Shown here: positions 10,227 through 20,882 of the stretch, piece by piece
How the letters are laid out: each line of letters begins with the position of its first letter
How positions within the stretch are numbered: the stretch's first letter is position 1
DNA from: Rhizophagus clarus
Taxonomy: Eukaryota; Glomeromycota; Glomeromycetes; Glomerales; Glomeraceae
Assembly: GCA_015698045.1 (NCBI GenBank)
Contig: BLAL01000079.1
Span: forward strand, 947,931 to 1,011,930
Reading direction: 5' to 3'
Length of the DNA: 64,000 bases
Notes under the pieces: generated by a model
What the model saw: the letters and a program-made list of their open reading frames with translations, nothing else
What the model was told of the DNA's origin: nothing
The model's database searches: none
Position numbers and translations under genes: made by a program

Positions 10227-12081
10227 ATGTCTTCTCAAGATCTTGATAAAGAACAAGGAATTCGTAAAAAAGGTTCTCTTATTAAACATTGGCAGCCATC
10301 GCAACCGCAATATCAACAACCTCAGTCTCAATGGCCGCAACAACCTCAACAGCTGCAACAACCCCAATCTCAACAACCACAACAACCTCAATCTCATCAA
10401 CCGCAACAACCTCAATCTCAACAACCGCAACAATCTTAACCCCAAACTCTACTTCAGTGGCTGCGACAACCTCAACAATTTCAATTTCAATGGCCGCAAC
10501 CACCTCAATCTCAATGGCCTCAACAACCTCAACAATCTCAACCTCATCAATTTCAATGGTCGCAACCACCTCAATCTCAATGGCCTCAACAACCTCAACA
10601 ATCTCAATTTCAATGGCCGCAACCACCTCAATCTCAATGGCCTCAACAACCTCAACAATCTCAACCTCAATGGCCGCAACCACCTCTACCTCAATGGCCT
10701 CAACAACCTCAACAACCTCAACAAAATCAGCAACGTCAATGGCCACATCATGAATACCAATGGTCGCAATCACCTTCTCAACAACCTCAACAATACTTAC
10801 CTCAATTACCACCTCAACCTCCTCAACAAATTGATGATGAAGAAAAAATAGGTGACCTATAATTGAAATTCATTATTCTTTCTTTTTGTGATATGAATAG
10901 TTCACTTACCTTGATATTTAATAATTGTAGACAAAATGCTAAAAGAGGAGTTCTTGAGAATTGAGGAAATAATAAATATATCTCCGGATCCCTATAAAAC
11001 TAAGAAGAAAATAGCGGATGAATTCGGCCTAATTTTACCCGATTATATCAATTTTATGACCGAGAAATACAGGAAAAGTCAAAGTCCCATATCAACAATA
11101 ACATCACTGGAATCCTCTCCGGCGACGTCACCACATTTCCCGCTGCGTTCTCCACCTTTGAAGAGCCGCACTCCAATGTAAATATATATAGTAAATCTGT
11201 AATATTTATAATTCATATGTTCTGAGCCCATTTATTTTTATTATAGGGATAATTTTGAACGACAACTCATAAATAACAATTTGGAGTTGCCGTCTCAATA
11301 TTTTACTAGAGAACGTCACTACCCCAGAAGTCCTTCCCCAAGACCCAACGCGAATGTTCCAGATAAATATATGGAACCTAAAACCAGTCGCGAATATAGT
11401 CAAAAACAGATGAGTGAAATATTAGAAAATAATTATAGTTCTCTCCCAAAATGGATCTTAGATATCATTTACGTTGAATTAAGAGCACTATTCCTTCGTA
11501 CTCGACACCTTGATCATTCTTCTAGAAATTCAATGATAGAAGATATAATTAGTAAATTATTTCCGCATTTTTCTAAGAAGAAAGAAAACAAACAAAAAAT
11601 TAGTTTTATGGGCAAACGTTTTCGAAAAGTTTTTGATGGATGGAGGAGCGAATTATGGTCGAATATAGGTTTCGCATATCAGAATAGTTGCACTAACGAT
11701 AATATTTCCCAGTTAAAATCTAAAGTTTCAGTTTCAACTATATTTCGTCAGTGGTTGACATGTGTTTCAAATGAACTATCAGAAGAAATGAAAAGAGCGC
11801 TCCAAAATGTTATTATTTACGGGATTAGATGTTTAAGTGAGGAGGTGGATGATGACAAGACAGCTCGTCGCAACTTTTTTATGGCAAATACAGATTTATA
11901 CACAATAAATTTGGACTTTGCTTGTACTGATAAAATAGATGTTACAAGATCAATGGAGCTGTCTCATTATTACATAAGTGCTGCAAGGTCATTTCTCGAA
12001 GATGATGACGAAAAGAATGATAATGATGAAAGAGAGCAAAGAAAGCATAAAAAAAAAGTAACTAAGAAGATTGAAAATTAA
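10227..12081 (+). pseudogene. Glutamine-rich lineage-specific gene, left copy, premature stop
   Basis: Exons are 10227-10851, 10931-11177 and 11247-12081. The splices are GT/AG and phase-consistent and would encode 568 residues. Exon 1 starts MSSQDLDKEQ and then runs into tandem Q/P/W-rich units such as QWPQPPQSQWPQQPQQ. A TAA at 10437-10439 interrupts it where the right-arm copy reads CAA, so only 70 residues are translatable. Exons 2-3 remain open. They carry a Ser/Pro-rich linker (SPISTITSLESSP) and a C-terminal domain with LFLRTR, KRFRKVFDGWRSELW and FACTDKIDVTRSMELSHYY. Function is unknown. The shared LFLRTR motif links it to the gene at 4557-6127. The stop could be a real polymorphism or a sequencing error. 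Confidence 0.7.
10300..10760 (+). repeat. Minisatellite encoding Gln/Pro/Trp-rich units
   Basis: Four tandem copies of a roughly 60-75 bp unit (tctcaatggcctcaacaacc core) follow shorter caacaacctcaatctcaa repeats. All three forward frames and some reverse frames are open over much of it, because the codons are CAA/CCT/TCA-rich with few T-initial triplets. Those extra frames are by-products. Confidence 0.85.
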
Positions 12082-12174
12082 GGAGGCTAGTGAGAAGCGT
12101 TATTATAAATTTTATATAATATATTTTTATTATGTATCATTTTACATTTTTATCACGTCCTTTATTTTTATATT

Positions 12175-12315
12175 TCTCCAAAGGGAGAGGACATTGTAGC
12201 TGGAGCTGGTGGTGACGATAATACTTTAAGGTTCTGGAAGATTTTTAATACTCTAAGAACAAAAGGGATAGAAAATAAATATTCGTGGAAACTTGATGGT
12301 CTTATAATGTTATAA
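12175..12315 (+). pseudogene. Captured fragment of a Cdc20/Fizzy-type WD40 gene (left)
   Basis: An uninterrupted 46-codon frame reads SPKGEDIVAGAGG then DDNTLRFWKIF. This is the pattern of the last WD40 blade of APC/C activators (Cdc20/Slp1 and Fzr/Cdh1: SP-DG-x-x-x-x-A-G-A-x-D-E-x-L-R-F-W). No other blade, no C-box and no start are found nearby. The stretch therefore looks like a host gene fragment carried inside the inverted-repeat arm. It lies 94 bp downstream of the glutamine-rich gene on the same strand. The right copy has Asn where this one has Lys, nearer the family consensus. Confidence 0.65.
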
Positions 12316-13488
12316 CGCTTTGATTTTTTTATTTGATCAATAGTTTATAGTAAATATTTAGCATAGAAGAGCTATAATTTAGTAATTATACTTAACATTT
12401 ACATTATTAATACTTTTATTATTAACACTTTTAATCATAAATAAAGTTCATATCAATAATTTTGCTTAATATATATATAATTTATTCTTTGCTGAAATGT
12501 ATTGAATTGTGTCCGAATAGTAAACATATCATGCAAATAATCGTCTACCGATCGTGGATCAATTTACCGATAAATCGTCACGAATTATTATTAAAGTCGT
12601 TCTGATTTTAAAAATTTATTAACCATGTCGATAAAATTTAGTAAATGTATTGAATAGAATAATGTCTCTAATACATTTCAAATACTGTATATTAAAATAT
12701 ACATTCGTAAATAAAATGAGACTACTTTTACTGGACAAGGCAATTTTTTCAAGATATCGTATGATACTTTTATGATATCATAAATGTACTTAAAATTCGA
12801 ATTTTAATATGGTTGTAAAGACATTTTACATAATAAAAAATCATTTTGAAAACCACATTAGAACCCATTTCCGATGCTTACCAGAACATCATAAAATATG
12901 TCATCCTGACAATGTATTTAAAACCATTTTATGATAATTTTCACAATTTTGTAACGATTGACAGAACATGATTAATATATTTTAAAATACCAATAAATTA
13001 TTTTATTATACGGCTAAATAATAATACATAAACTACTAGTATAATTTACAAAATAGAAAAATTCCAAAGAAACGAACTGTTAGTAATAGTACATTAAAAA
13101 AAAAAAGATTTAAAAAAAAAATGTTATAAAATACCCACCAAAATCTACACCCCTGAGCTCCAGTTGAAATCCCATGCTTTGAACCTGTCTAAAAAAAAGA
13201 ACAAGTGTTAGTACATTTCGTTAAAGTAGTAATTAAAAAAACTCTTCTCTTACCAAATTCTCAATATCTAAAATCATATGGAAAATACATCAAAGTATAT
13301 CAAAAAAAATATATTTTTTCTTTTGAAATTGACCACCATATTAATCATACTCGATCATGATGTGGTAAGATCAATGCAAAAATAAGGAATGAAAGAATTG
13401 ATTTATAATAATAAAAAAAAATGAGAAGAAAAAAAAATTTTTGACTCACATTTTAACCTGTAGAATCATCATCAAACAAGTTTTAAAA

Positions 13489-13656
13489 ATGTCTTCTCAA
13501 TATCGTAATAAACCTATACAAGAACAAGAAATTCGTAAAAAGAATTCTCTTATTAAAATTTGGAAGCCTTTGCAACCGCAATCTCAACAACCTCTGTGGC
13601 GGCGACATACAGAAGTAGTCAAAGTCCATAGTATATTTTTATGTAATCTTGCTTAA
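13489..13656 (+). pseudogene. Truncated paralogue of the glutamine-rich gene, left copy
   Basis: The frame begins MSSQYRNKPIQEQEIRKKN and continues SLIKIWKPLQPQSQQP. It parallels the start of the glutamine-rich gene (MSSQDLDKEQGIRKKG, SLIKHWQPSQPQ), then diverges after about 36 residues into unrelated sequence ending at 13656. The upstream gatcatgatgtggtaagatcaatgc repeat is also shared. I read this as an older internal duplication of promoter plus exon-1 start that lost its body. It is conserved in the right arm (58605-58772). Confidence 0.6.
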
Positions 13657-13744
13657 TCGTATAAAAATATCAGAATTTTATTTTAATAATATGGCAGCAC
13701 GTTATACATATAAAAGTTGTAAAAAAAAAAAAAGTTTAATATTT

Positions 13745-14150
13745 GCGGTATTGCAGATGAGTTGCGATACCACAAATGAGTTGCGGCAATGAAGTGACGA
13801 TATCAAATCAATATCGTAAATACATCTTTTTTTATCCCTGAAATTACCAATATCATAACGATATCAAGACTATACCGATCAGATATTTTTTTAAATAAAT
13901 GTTGTCACGATATCTCGGCGATAAATTGTGGGATGAAGTGATGATATCAAATCAATATCGTAAATATATCATCCTTTTTTTTTGAAATTACCAACATCGT
14001 AATGATATCAAGGCTGTGTCGATTTGATATTCTTTTGAATAGATATCGTCACGATATTTTCGCGATAAATTATGGTGATGAAGTAACGATATCAAATCAA
14101 CATTATAACAATATCATCACAGAAATTGATACCATTATGACATGAAATTT
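13745..14150. repeat. GATATC-rich tandem repeat, three ~145-bp units
   Basis: The phrase gaagt(g/a)a(c/t)gatatcaaatcaa recurs at about 13790, 13937 and 14080. Each is followed by gaaattaccaa(c/t)atc, aacgatatcaagactat and cacgatat(c/t)tcgcgataaatt-type segments. Each unit is full of GATATC and related self-complementary steps. The block forms the innermost end of the inverted-repeat arm. Confidence 0.75.
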
Positions 14151-14207
14151 ATATCGTACCCGTATCAATTCAACATCGCTCATATTTTCAAGGTTTCTGT
14201 AAAGTTT

Positions 14208-16868
14208 AATTCAATTTTATTTTAGTTTCAATTTAACTCTTTTATATAGAATTTTACTAAAAGTATTTTTTAGACTAAAATTTTTACTAAAAATATTTTT
14301 AAAATATATTTTTAATCAAAAATATTTTTAATTAAAAAATCCTATTAAAAACATTTTTGGTTTGAAAAATTAATTTCAGTTTTATTTTAGATTAAAAAAT
14401 GAAATTTTTAAAACTGAAAATATTTTTAAATAAAGTTTTTTTTACAAAAAAATATTTTTCAGTTAAAATATAATTTTAAAACCATTTTTCAATAAAAATT
14501 GTAATCCAAAAAGTATTCAATAAGAAATCAAATTCAGAATTAGAAATGAAATTAAAAATAAAACTAAACTGGAAATTCAAAACTCTAATTCTGATCCACT
14601 TTATAAAAAAAAAGAATTTATAGAATTTAAAGCTTTTTTTTTTTGTAAAAAAAGTGAAAGCAAATTATTCTTATTTGATCTTTTAGAATAATGCATATTA
14701 TTAAGTAAATGTATTGCAGATTTTAACAATTATTTTGATTAATTTTTGGTGATGTTTTATTATCATTAGCTTTTAATTTATTATTATTAATTTTTACTTC
14801 ATTATTATCAAATTTAATTAGTTAAATAATATATTAATAAACTTGTTGCAATTCATTATTATTTATTTGTATAAGTTTTTGACAGATATTACAAATTAAT
14901 TTTTTTTGTTTTAGCACAGCTATAGATGTTTAGTTGGTTTTATAAGATTATATTCTTCTTTTTGAACCTTTGGCATTTTTTTGTTAAAATAATGCATTAT
15001 AATTGATGCATCTTAAAATATTTTTCCATATGATTAAATATGCATTTACCTTCAAATTTTTATGGTAAGTCTATAAATAATTTAAGAACAAAATTACATT
15101 AAAAAATCGCTCTTAGTGATATAAAACTTTGGTATTATTATTATTTTTAACCAGTATAATTTCTTTTTATGCAAATCTATCAACCCATTTTCAAAAAAAA
15201 ATATAATTACTTTATGATAGTTCTTGGAAACAATTTTTATCAAAAAGAAAGATGAAAAATAAGCATAATATTCAAGAAAAACTTTTAGAAACTTGTGTTT
15301 TATTTTATAGTAAATTACTATTTAAACTCTATTTTGTTGATCTTATAATTTAACATAGTATAAAAATCTGTTCATAGTAAAATTAATAAGGTTGCTGACA
15401 TAGTTTTGATTAATTAATCAGTGTGACACCCTAACATCATGTCATTTATTATCTTAACTCTGATGTCATCTTTTAAATCTTTTAAATTATTAATTGATTC
15501 TTTTTTAGATTTTTAACTCTGGATATAATAGAATTAATTTGTGATTATAGTTCAATAGTGCGAATCTGTAGAAGCAAATGCAAATATCACGTTTTCTTTT
15601 TAAATATTTTTTTTTTTTAAATAGTTTACATATAAATAAATCAGCGATTAAGAAAATCAAAACACTTTGAACTTTTAATGATCGCAAAAAAAAAAGAAAA
15701 AAAAAAAAAAAAATATCTTAGTAAACTTTTTAAAATGTTTAAACAAATGAAACACTTACAATGCACATCCACTGCAACTTAATTATCAATCTTTTATTAT
15801 CACCTAACTTCGGAAGGTAACGCGGTCATTATTTTAATTTTTATGATCTTTTAATTATTAATCGATATTTTTTTTTTTTTTTTTTAGATTTTTCCAATTG
15901 GCCATGAGAATTGAAAGAATTTATTTATGAAACCTGTAGATCTGCGTGTGATTCAATAGTATAAATAATTAAAATGAGACGTATTGAAGTATTCTTAAAT
16001 CCAATTCTTGGAGCACATTTCCTTAATAGGAACAGATTTGCAAATCATTTTCTTTTAAGTAATTTACACACATAAATGAACCGTCAATTTAAATTCTTAA
16101 TAATCTCAAAACAAAAATCATAGTAAATTTCTTGAAATAAATAAATTCTGATCTTTAGTGCAAATCACTGCAATTTAATTAATCAATCTTTTATTATCTT
16201 TAACTTCGATGTCGTCGTTATTTTAATTATCAATTGATTTTTTTTTTTTTTTATAATAATTACTTGAAGAATTTATGTAATTTGTACTTATGTTTGGAGT
16301 AAAGATTGGTCATATAATTTTTTAAGTAATTTATAAAATATAAATAAGCCAGCAATTTAAGAAAATCAAAATTTTTAAATTCACAATCCGCCAGTAAAAC
16401 CATATATAATAATTTTATTGGTAATTTGGTATCTACAATGTCCGGAAGATAACTTGACTTTCTATTGATCCTAGAGATATGAAATTACTACCATTAGATG
16501 CAAGAGAATCCAATGAGCAGAATTTCATCCTTTTACAACCATTGGATGGCGAGTTATCCTTAAACATTTTTTAAATTTTCAAAGTTTCAATTTTTTTAAA
16601 TTTAATATTTCAGCCCTTAGTAAAGTGACTTTTAGTAATTTATATGCCTATAAGGTTAGGTTATATATTGCATTGCCGGATCTACAGATTCTGCATTACT
16701 AATAAAAATTATATGACTTTCACTTATGGTTTACTGATAGATCGCAAATTTATTATATATTTTATAAATAAATAAATAAATTAATGCAAATTCATTATAT
16801 ATATTGTATAAATAAATAAATAAATAAAATTCATATATAAAATATATAAAATGCTAATTATTCAAATA
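14208..16868. other. AT-rich intergenic region with degenerate ~370-bp repeats
   Basis: 14208-14640 is low-complexity A/T sequence around attttta and aatttta words. From about 15420 to 16400 three diverged units share the ordered landmarks cttttattatc..taacttcgatgtc, attaattgat followed by a long T-run, a gtgattcaatagt block and taagtaatttacacataaat. I see no coding frame. Confidence 0.5.
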
Positions 16869-17564
16869 TCATTTACTAGTTTTATACATAACATCAGTCC
16901 TAATAACATATTTAATACCATCTATAAGTTTCGAACCTTCATGAAATATATTATGTTCAAATACAAGTGCTCTACCAGGTTTTGGAATTACAGGTACTTT
17001 AGCATTTAATAAATTATTAAGGAAAGTAGTTTCACCACCTTGAAAACCTTCATTTAAGTATAATTGTAAAGTAACAAAAGATGTTTCACTACCATCATCA
17101 CGACCATACATACCATCTTGATGACATTTAAAATATTCACCTTTTTTGTATTTTAAAAAGCGTAAACGTTCATTTAAACAAGATAAAGGGAATGTTCTGT
17201 TACCCCATTTCCAAGTTTGAGGTAATAGATGAGATATTCTATTAAATATTTGAGATGATATAATAAAATCATCTCTAATATATCTTGAACTATTCCTTAC
17301 ATCTTTTGCAGAAATTTGTTTTCCTTCACCGATATTAAGTAAAGCTTCTTCATATTTTATATTAGGATCATTTTCAGTAAGATTTATTAATGCATTACAT
17401 TCTTCTAATGTCAATACATTATCAATAATGAAAGCCAAAGGTTCACGTTTATTAATTGATGATAAATCAATTGGTTTAATTTCTAATGAATTAATGTCAA
17501 AATTTGAATTTAAAATATCGTTATTAAATTCATTAGATTCTGTTACAGACAAATTATTTTCCAT
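16869..17564 (-). CDS. 2-oxoglutarate/Fe(II)-dependent oxygenase, prolyl-4-hydroxylase-like
   Basis: A single-exon 231-residue protein. The C-terminal two thirds form a 2OG-Fe(II) dioxygenase double-stranded helix. The iron-binding HxD is at H148/D150 in YFKCHQDGMYG and the distal histidine is H208 in EHNIFHEG. The 2-oxoglutarate-binding basic residue is K218 or R222 in GIKYVIRTDVMY. Blocks LRFLKY, FVTLQLYLNEGFQGGETTF and VIPKPGRALVFEH match the prolyl-4-hydroxylase alpha-like superfamily. There is no signal peptide, so it is probably cytosolic or nuclear rather than a secretory collagen hydroxylase. The substrate cannot be told from sequence. The N-terminal 40 residues are Asn/Ser-rich and probably disordered. 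Confidence 0.9.
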   Translation of the reverse strand: MENNLSVTESNEFNNDILNSNFDINSLEIKPIDLSSINKREPLAFIIDNVLTLEECNALINLTENDPNIKYEEALLNIGEGKQISAKDVRNSSRYIRDDFIISSQIFNRISHLLPQTWKWGNRTFPLSCLNERLRFLKYKKGEYFKCHQDGMYGRDDGSETSFVTLQLYLNEGFQGGETTFLNNLLNAKVPVIPKPGRALVFEHNIFHEGSKLIDGIKYVIRTDVMYKTSK

Positions 17565-17903
17565 AGTAATAAAATAGGGAGGATGATATTATAGATCTTG
17601 AACATTAACTTTTAATCTTTATATAAAAAAAGACTCGGAAATAAGAACGCCGTTTCATCTAACCGTTTTAGGTTTACATCATTGAGTAAATGAATGAATA
17701 CGCCTTGATTCTTGTCCAATTAAATTTCTTTATTTTTTTAAAAAGGCGGTGCATTAGGCTAACAATATGTATTCTCGGAATACAATCAAATAATACGCAG
17801 ACAAATCAAATATTTTATAGTATATGATTTCTTAAATTATACAAGAAAGAAAAAAAAAACAAGTGTTATGTATAATTATGTAAAGAATTAAAAGGGAAAA
17901 GAT

Positions 17904-18438
17904 TTAACTTCCATATTTTTCTTTCATTTTTGCAACAAAGGCAACATATTGACTTTGTGCGTCCTCGGGTGTAATACCTACCAAGTGAAATAGTAAAATA
18001 AGTAGGTACTATGATCCGATTGAACATTTTTACTAAAAAAAAAATTCTAACCTTTTTTAGCGTTATAAGCGGTCCATTTTGCTTTTTCAGTTCTTGCAAA
18101 AAAACCGGGTTCAGCTAAATATAGTTCGTACAAAGAAAAGTTAATGCAAAAAAAAAAAAAATGAAATGCCAGATTTGATTCCTCTTAATAATAATAATTA
18201 CGTTTGGTGTTATCTCCGAATGATCCTTGTTTAAATAAGGCATATCCTTCCAATTTTTCTTCATCAGTTGGACTATGATTCTTTACAACTTCCTCAAAAT
18301 CTTTAGCGGCAGTTTCAAATTCGGGCTAGTTATCCGAAATAAATAAATAAATTAATAAACCTTTTAATTTTTACATTGTTTTGCTCATCTCAGTCCTATA
18401 GAAAAAAGAAAACTTACACTTTTTGTAATTTCTGCCAT
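17904..18438 (-). CDS. ACB1: Acyl-CoA-binding protein, four exons, 93 aa
   Basis: Transcript-order exons are 18438-18418, 18325-18202, 18114-18052 and 17977-17904. All junctions are GT/AG and in frame. The product is 93 residues, the usual size for a free ACBP. It contains YALFKQGSFGDNT, the KAKWTAYNAKKG helix and EDAQSQYVAFVAKMKEKYG. The ligand-contact residues of the family, Tyr35, Lys39, Lys61 and Tyr80, are all in place. ACBPs bind medium- and long-chain acyl-CoA in the cytosol, buffer the pool and deliver it to acyltransferases. The first coding exon is only 21 nt, so automated models may miss it. Confidence 0.93.
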
Positions 18439-19529
18439 TTTTATCAAAGAATTTAAATATAAAAAAAGGTAAAAAGTTTTATAGCAAAGAAACAAACGTA
18501 GTAGAACAAGAGTCTCCTTTGTTTTTTAAAAAAAAAAACTTCCAAAATGAAGAACTTTATTTATAAGGAAAAAAAAAGATTAATTGGGGTTTCACAAATA
18601 GATTCCTGATCCTTTGTGATTATCTTGTGACAATTGCTAAGCGAAAATTATATTAGTATTAAATGATACAATAATCATCATATGTCGCAATTCTCTCTTA
18701 CAACAATCATCATTAGATATCTAATATAATAAGTCGACGACCGCTGTCTTTTTAAGATTGCAGTTCATTATACCACTGCTCCGTTATTTATTATAATACA
18801 TAAATAAAAATTATCATAAATGCAGATTACAAACGCTAACCTGCATCAGTGGAAAATACGGTGAAAAGAAATGTAACACAACCCATCTTTGATTTATGTT
18901 AAAATCATGAAATGTGGGACATTTTGACAAATTATTTAATTAATTTTGACCAATTAAAAATGTTAAACGTGACTACATTTTTTTTTTTTAAAAAAAAACA
19001 TACAAAAAAAGGGAGATTTCTAACATTACTTTAAATTTTTTTTATATTTCAAATATAAATCTTAAATATGTGGTTTTAAAAAACTACTACAATACATATA
19101 AATGTTCACCGATTATCTTTACCACTCTCTTTTTTCCATTTATTTTATAAACAAATCGGTAAAGATAAGCTTTCATCACACATGATATTTCATTATCACC
19201 AACTGTTTGTATTTCTGATAGAATGAAACTCTAATAAAGCATATCCGTTTTGTAATATATATAAAAGAAAACAAATGCATTTCCCGTTTCTCTTGAATTT
19301 GCAAATTAGTTTCTAATCAAAAAAAAAAAATAAAAAAAAAATAGAAGAAATTAGTTTTAAATTTGATTTCTCTTAATCTCTTCCAAACAATTGTCTATTT
19401 CTTGATATAAATTATTATTTCTTGCAATTTCTGTTATTTTTACTGGGTTAATCATGATCACTTACCAATCAATAATTCAATCTATTCTAATAATTTGGAT
19501 AACAGGTTCGTTGGAAATAACGATTAAAT
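18439..19529. other. Intergenic, no feature recognised
   Basis: AT-rich spacer between two minus-strand genes. It contains the ACBP promoter and the 3' flank of the nucleoporin gene. No open frame, tRNA or repeat is recognised. Confidence 0.5.
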
Positions 19530-20882
19530 TCATCTTCTATAATCTGAAGGTGGAGGTATTTCAGGTATTTTGTATAATTGAAATTCACTTGACGCAAATG
19601 CTTGCATTTGTGGATTGTTTATTGTACCTTGGGTATTTCCCGGTTGTGGTGGTTGCTGCATTTGTTGCTGCTGCATCATTTGTTGTTGCATCATTTGCTG
19701 CTGCTGCTGCTGTTGTTGTTGTTGTTGTAGTTCATGCTGTTGTTGCATTTGAAGTAAATATTGCTGTTGTTGAGGATCAGGTTGTTGAGGTTGCTGGGGT
19801 TGTTGATAACCGCCGAATGGATTTTGAGCTGGAGTTACCGGATAACTCAACGAACTAGTAGCATTAAAATTAGATGCTCCAAAACCTGAAGGATTTGATC
19901 CAAATAATGGGGCAGGTGCAGCAGGTTGATTATACGATGTCAAAAGTGAAGGTGTACTAGGCTGGTTAATAGATGAACCAAATGAAGGTGTAGCCGTTTG
20001 CGCAGGTGCACCTAAAACTTGAGTTCCATATGCCCCGGGTCGTTGAGGTGTAGGTTGGTGCTGAGGTTGAGTTGGTTGACCGAATGCAAATCCGCTTGCT
20101 GCCTGCTGTTGCGCTAGTTGTTGTCTTTTAGTATCAAATCGACTAAGAGCAGTGCGTACATCTCTAAGGATAGTATCAATTTGGCCTTGCGTACGTTCAT
20201 CAAGATCTTTCACACCAGCACGCTAGATTGGTTAAAAAGTTATTGAATTATCTACAATTCGATCCTACTATGGTCACCTTTGAAGACCCCACTTCTTTCT
20301 GATGGACTATTATAATGTATAAAAAAAAAAAAGAAAAGGAAATATTGTTCTAAAAAAATATCCAATTTCCAATACATACATATGCAGAGTCCACTCCGTT
20401 TGTACTCATGATATTATAGTACTGTACTCGTAATTCTTCGGCAGAAAAGTCCGTACCCTCTAATAAATTCGGTTCTTCTTTTGCCGGACCGTAACAAGAG
20501 TACCTGTATTCAGGACGGTCTTTTTGTAAATCGGTCCTTACAGATTTATCACTGAAAAATTAATTACATACGCATTAATGATCTAATTCGTACTAACATT
20601 ACGTTATAAACAGCACATACTCATATACTCTGTTAGAAGGGTAATCTGTAGAAGAACTCGCTATTTAAAAAAGATAAAGTTAGAAGACAAGAATGGTTTT
20701 ATGAATTTTCAAAACTTATCATAAGGAAATTTGAACTTACGAAAACCTAATCGTCCTCTTAATGGATTATTCGAATCTGAACCAAAACGATTATTACGTT
20801 GTTGAGCGTCAACCGGATGTTCATTTCTACAGCCCGAGCCATAGTTACATCGACCCTCCAAGAAATACTTACAAACAGTCAT
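19530..20882 (-). CDS. NUP42: NUP42-like nucleoporin: CCCH zinc finger plus FG repeats
   Basis: Transcript-order exons are 20882-20741, 20660-20621, 20551-20380 and 20222-19530 (348 residues, all phases agree). The N-terminus is a CX7CX5CX3H zinc finger (C4, C12, C18, H22: VCKYFLEGRCNYGSGCRNEH). A conserved block YGPAKEEPNLLEGTDFSAEELR follows. Then comes a short helical region (LDERTQGQIDTILRDVRTALSRF) and an FG-repeat domain (FGQP, FGSS, LFGSNPSGFGAS, NPFGGY) with a long polyglutamine tract. This architecture is that of human NUPL2/hCG1 and its fungal counterparts. These sit on the cytoplasmic face of the nuclear pore and bind the mRNA-export machinery (Gle1/Dbp5). The polyQ comes from a CTG/TTG-rich repeat at about 19690-19770 and is likely length-variable. 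Confidence 0.85.

Larger units (their letters stand above)
8254..14207 (+). repeat. Left arm of a ~5.95-kb inverted repeat
   Basis: Reading from 8254 rightward matches the reverse complement of 64000 leftward almost base for base. The match ends abruptly at gtttctgtaaag, 14207, which pairs with 58053. Differences seen are scattered single bases (for example 10253, 10437, 11999 and 12183) and homopolymer lengths, well under 2 percent. The arms face each other across about 43.8 kb of single-copy genes. Since the match still runs at base 64000, the true outer limit of this left arm is unknown and may include the gene at 7251-8100. Confidence 0.95.

Noticed and set aside
10243-10851. Asn/Leu-rich, Thr/Ser-rich, Glu/Val-rich and Leu/Arg-rich frames over the minisatellite in both arms
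   Set aside because: All are alternative frames of the CAA/CCT-rich repeat. Only the MSSQ frame continues by clean splicing into conserved downstream exons.
13083-13200. Possible captured exon (GTTCAAAGCATGGGATTTCA region, antisense) in the arm
   Set aside because: It is bounded by splice-like signals on the minus strand, but the encoded stretch of about 15 residues is too short to assign to any family.
19454-19858. Plus-strand frame rich in Val/Ala opposite the nucleoporin gene
   Set aside because: It is the antisense of the polyglutamine tract and FG region.
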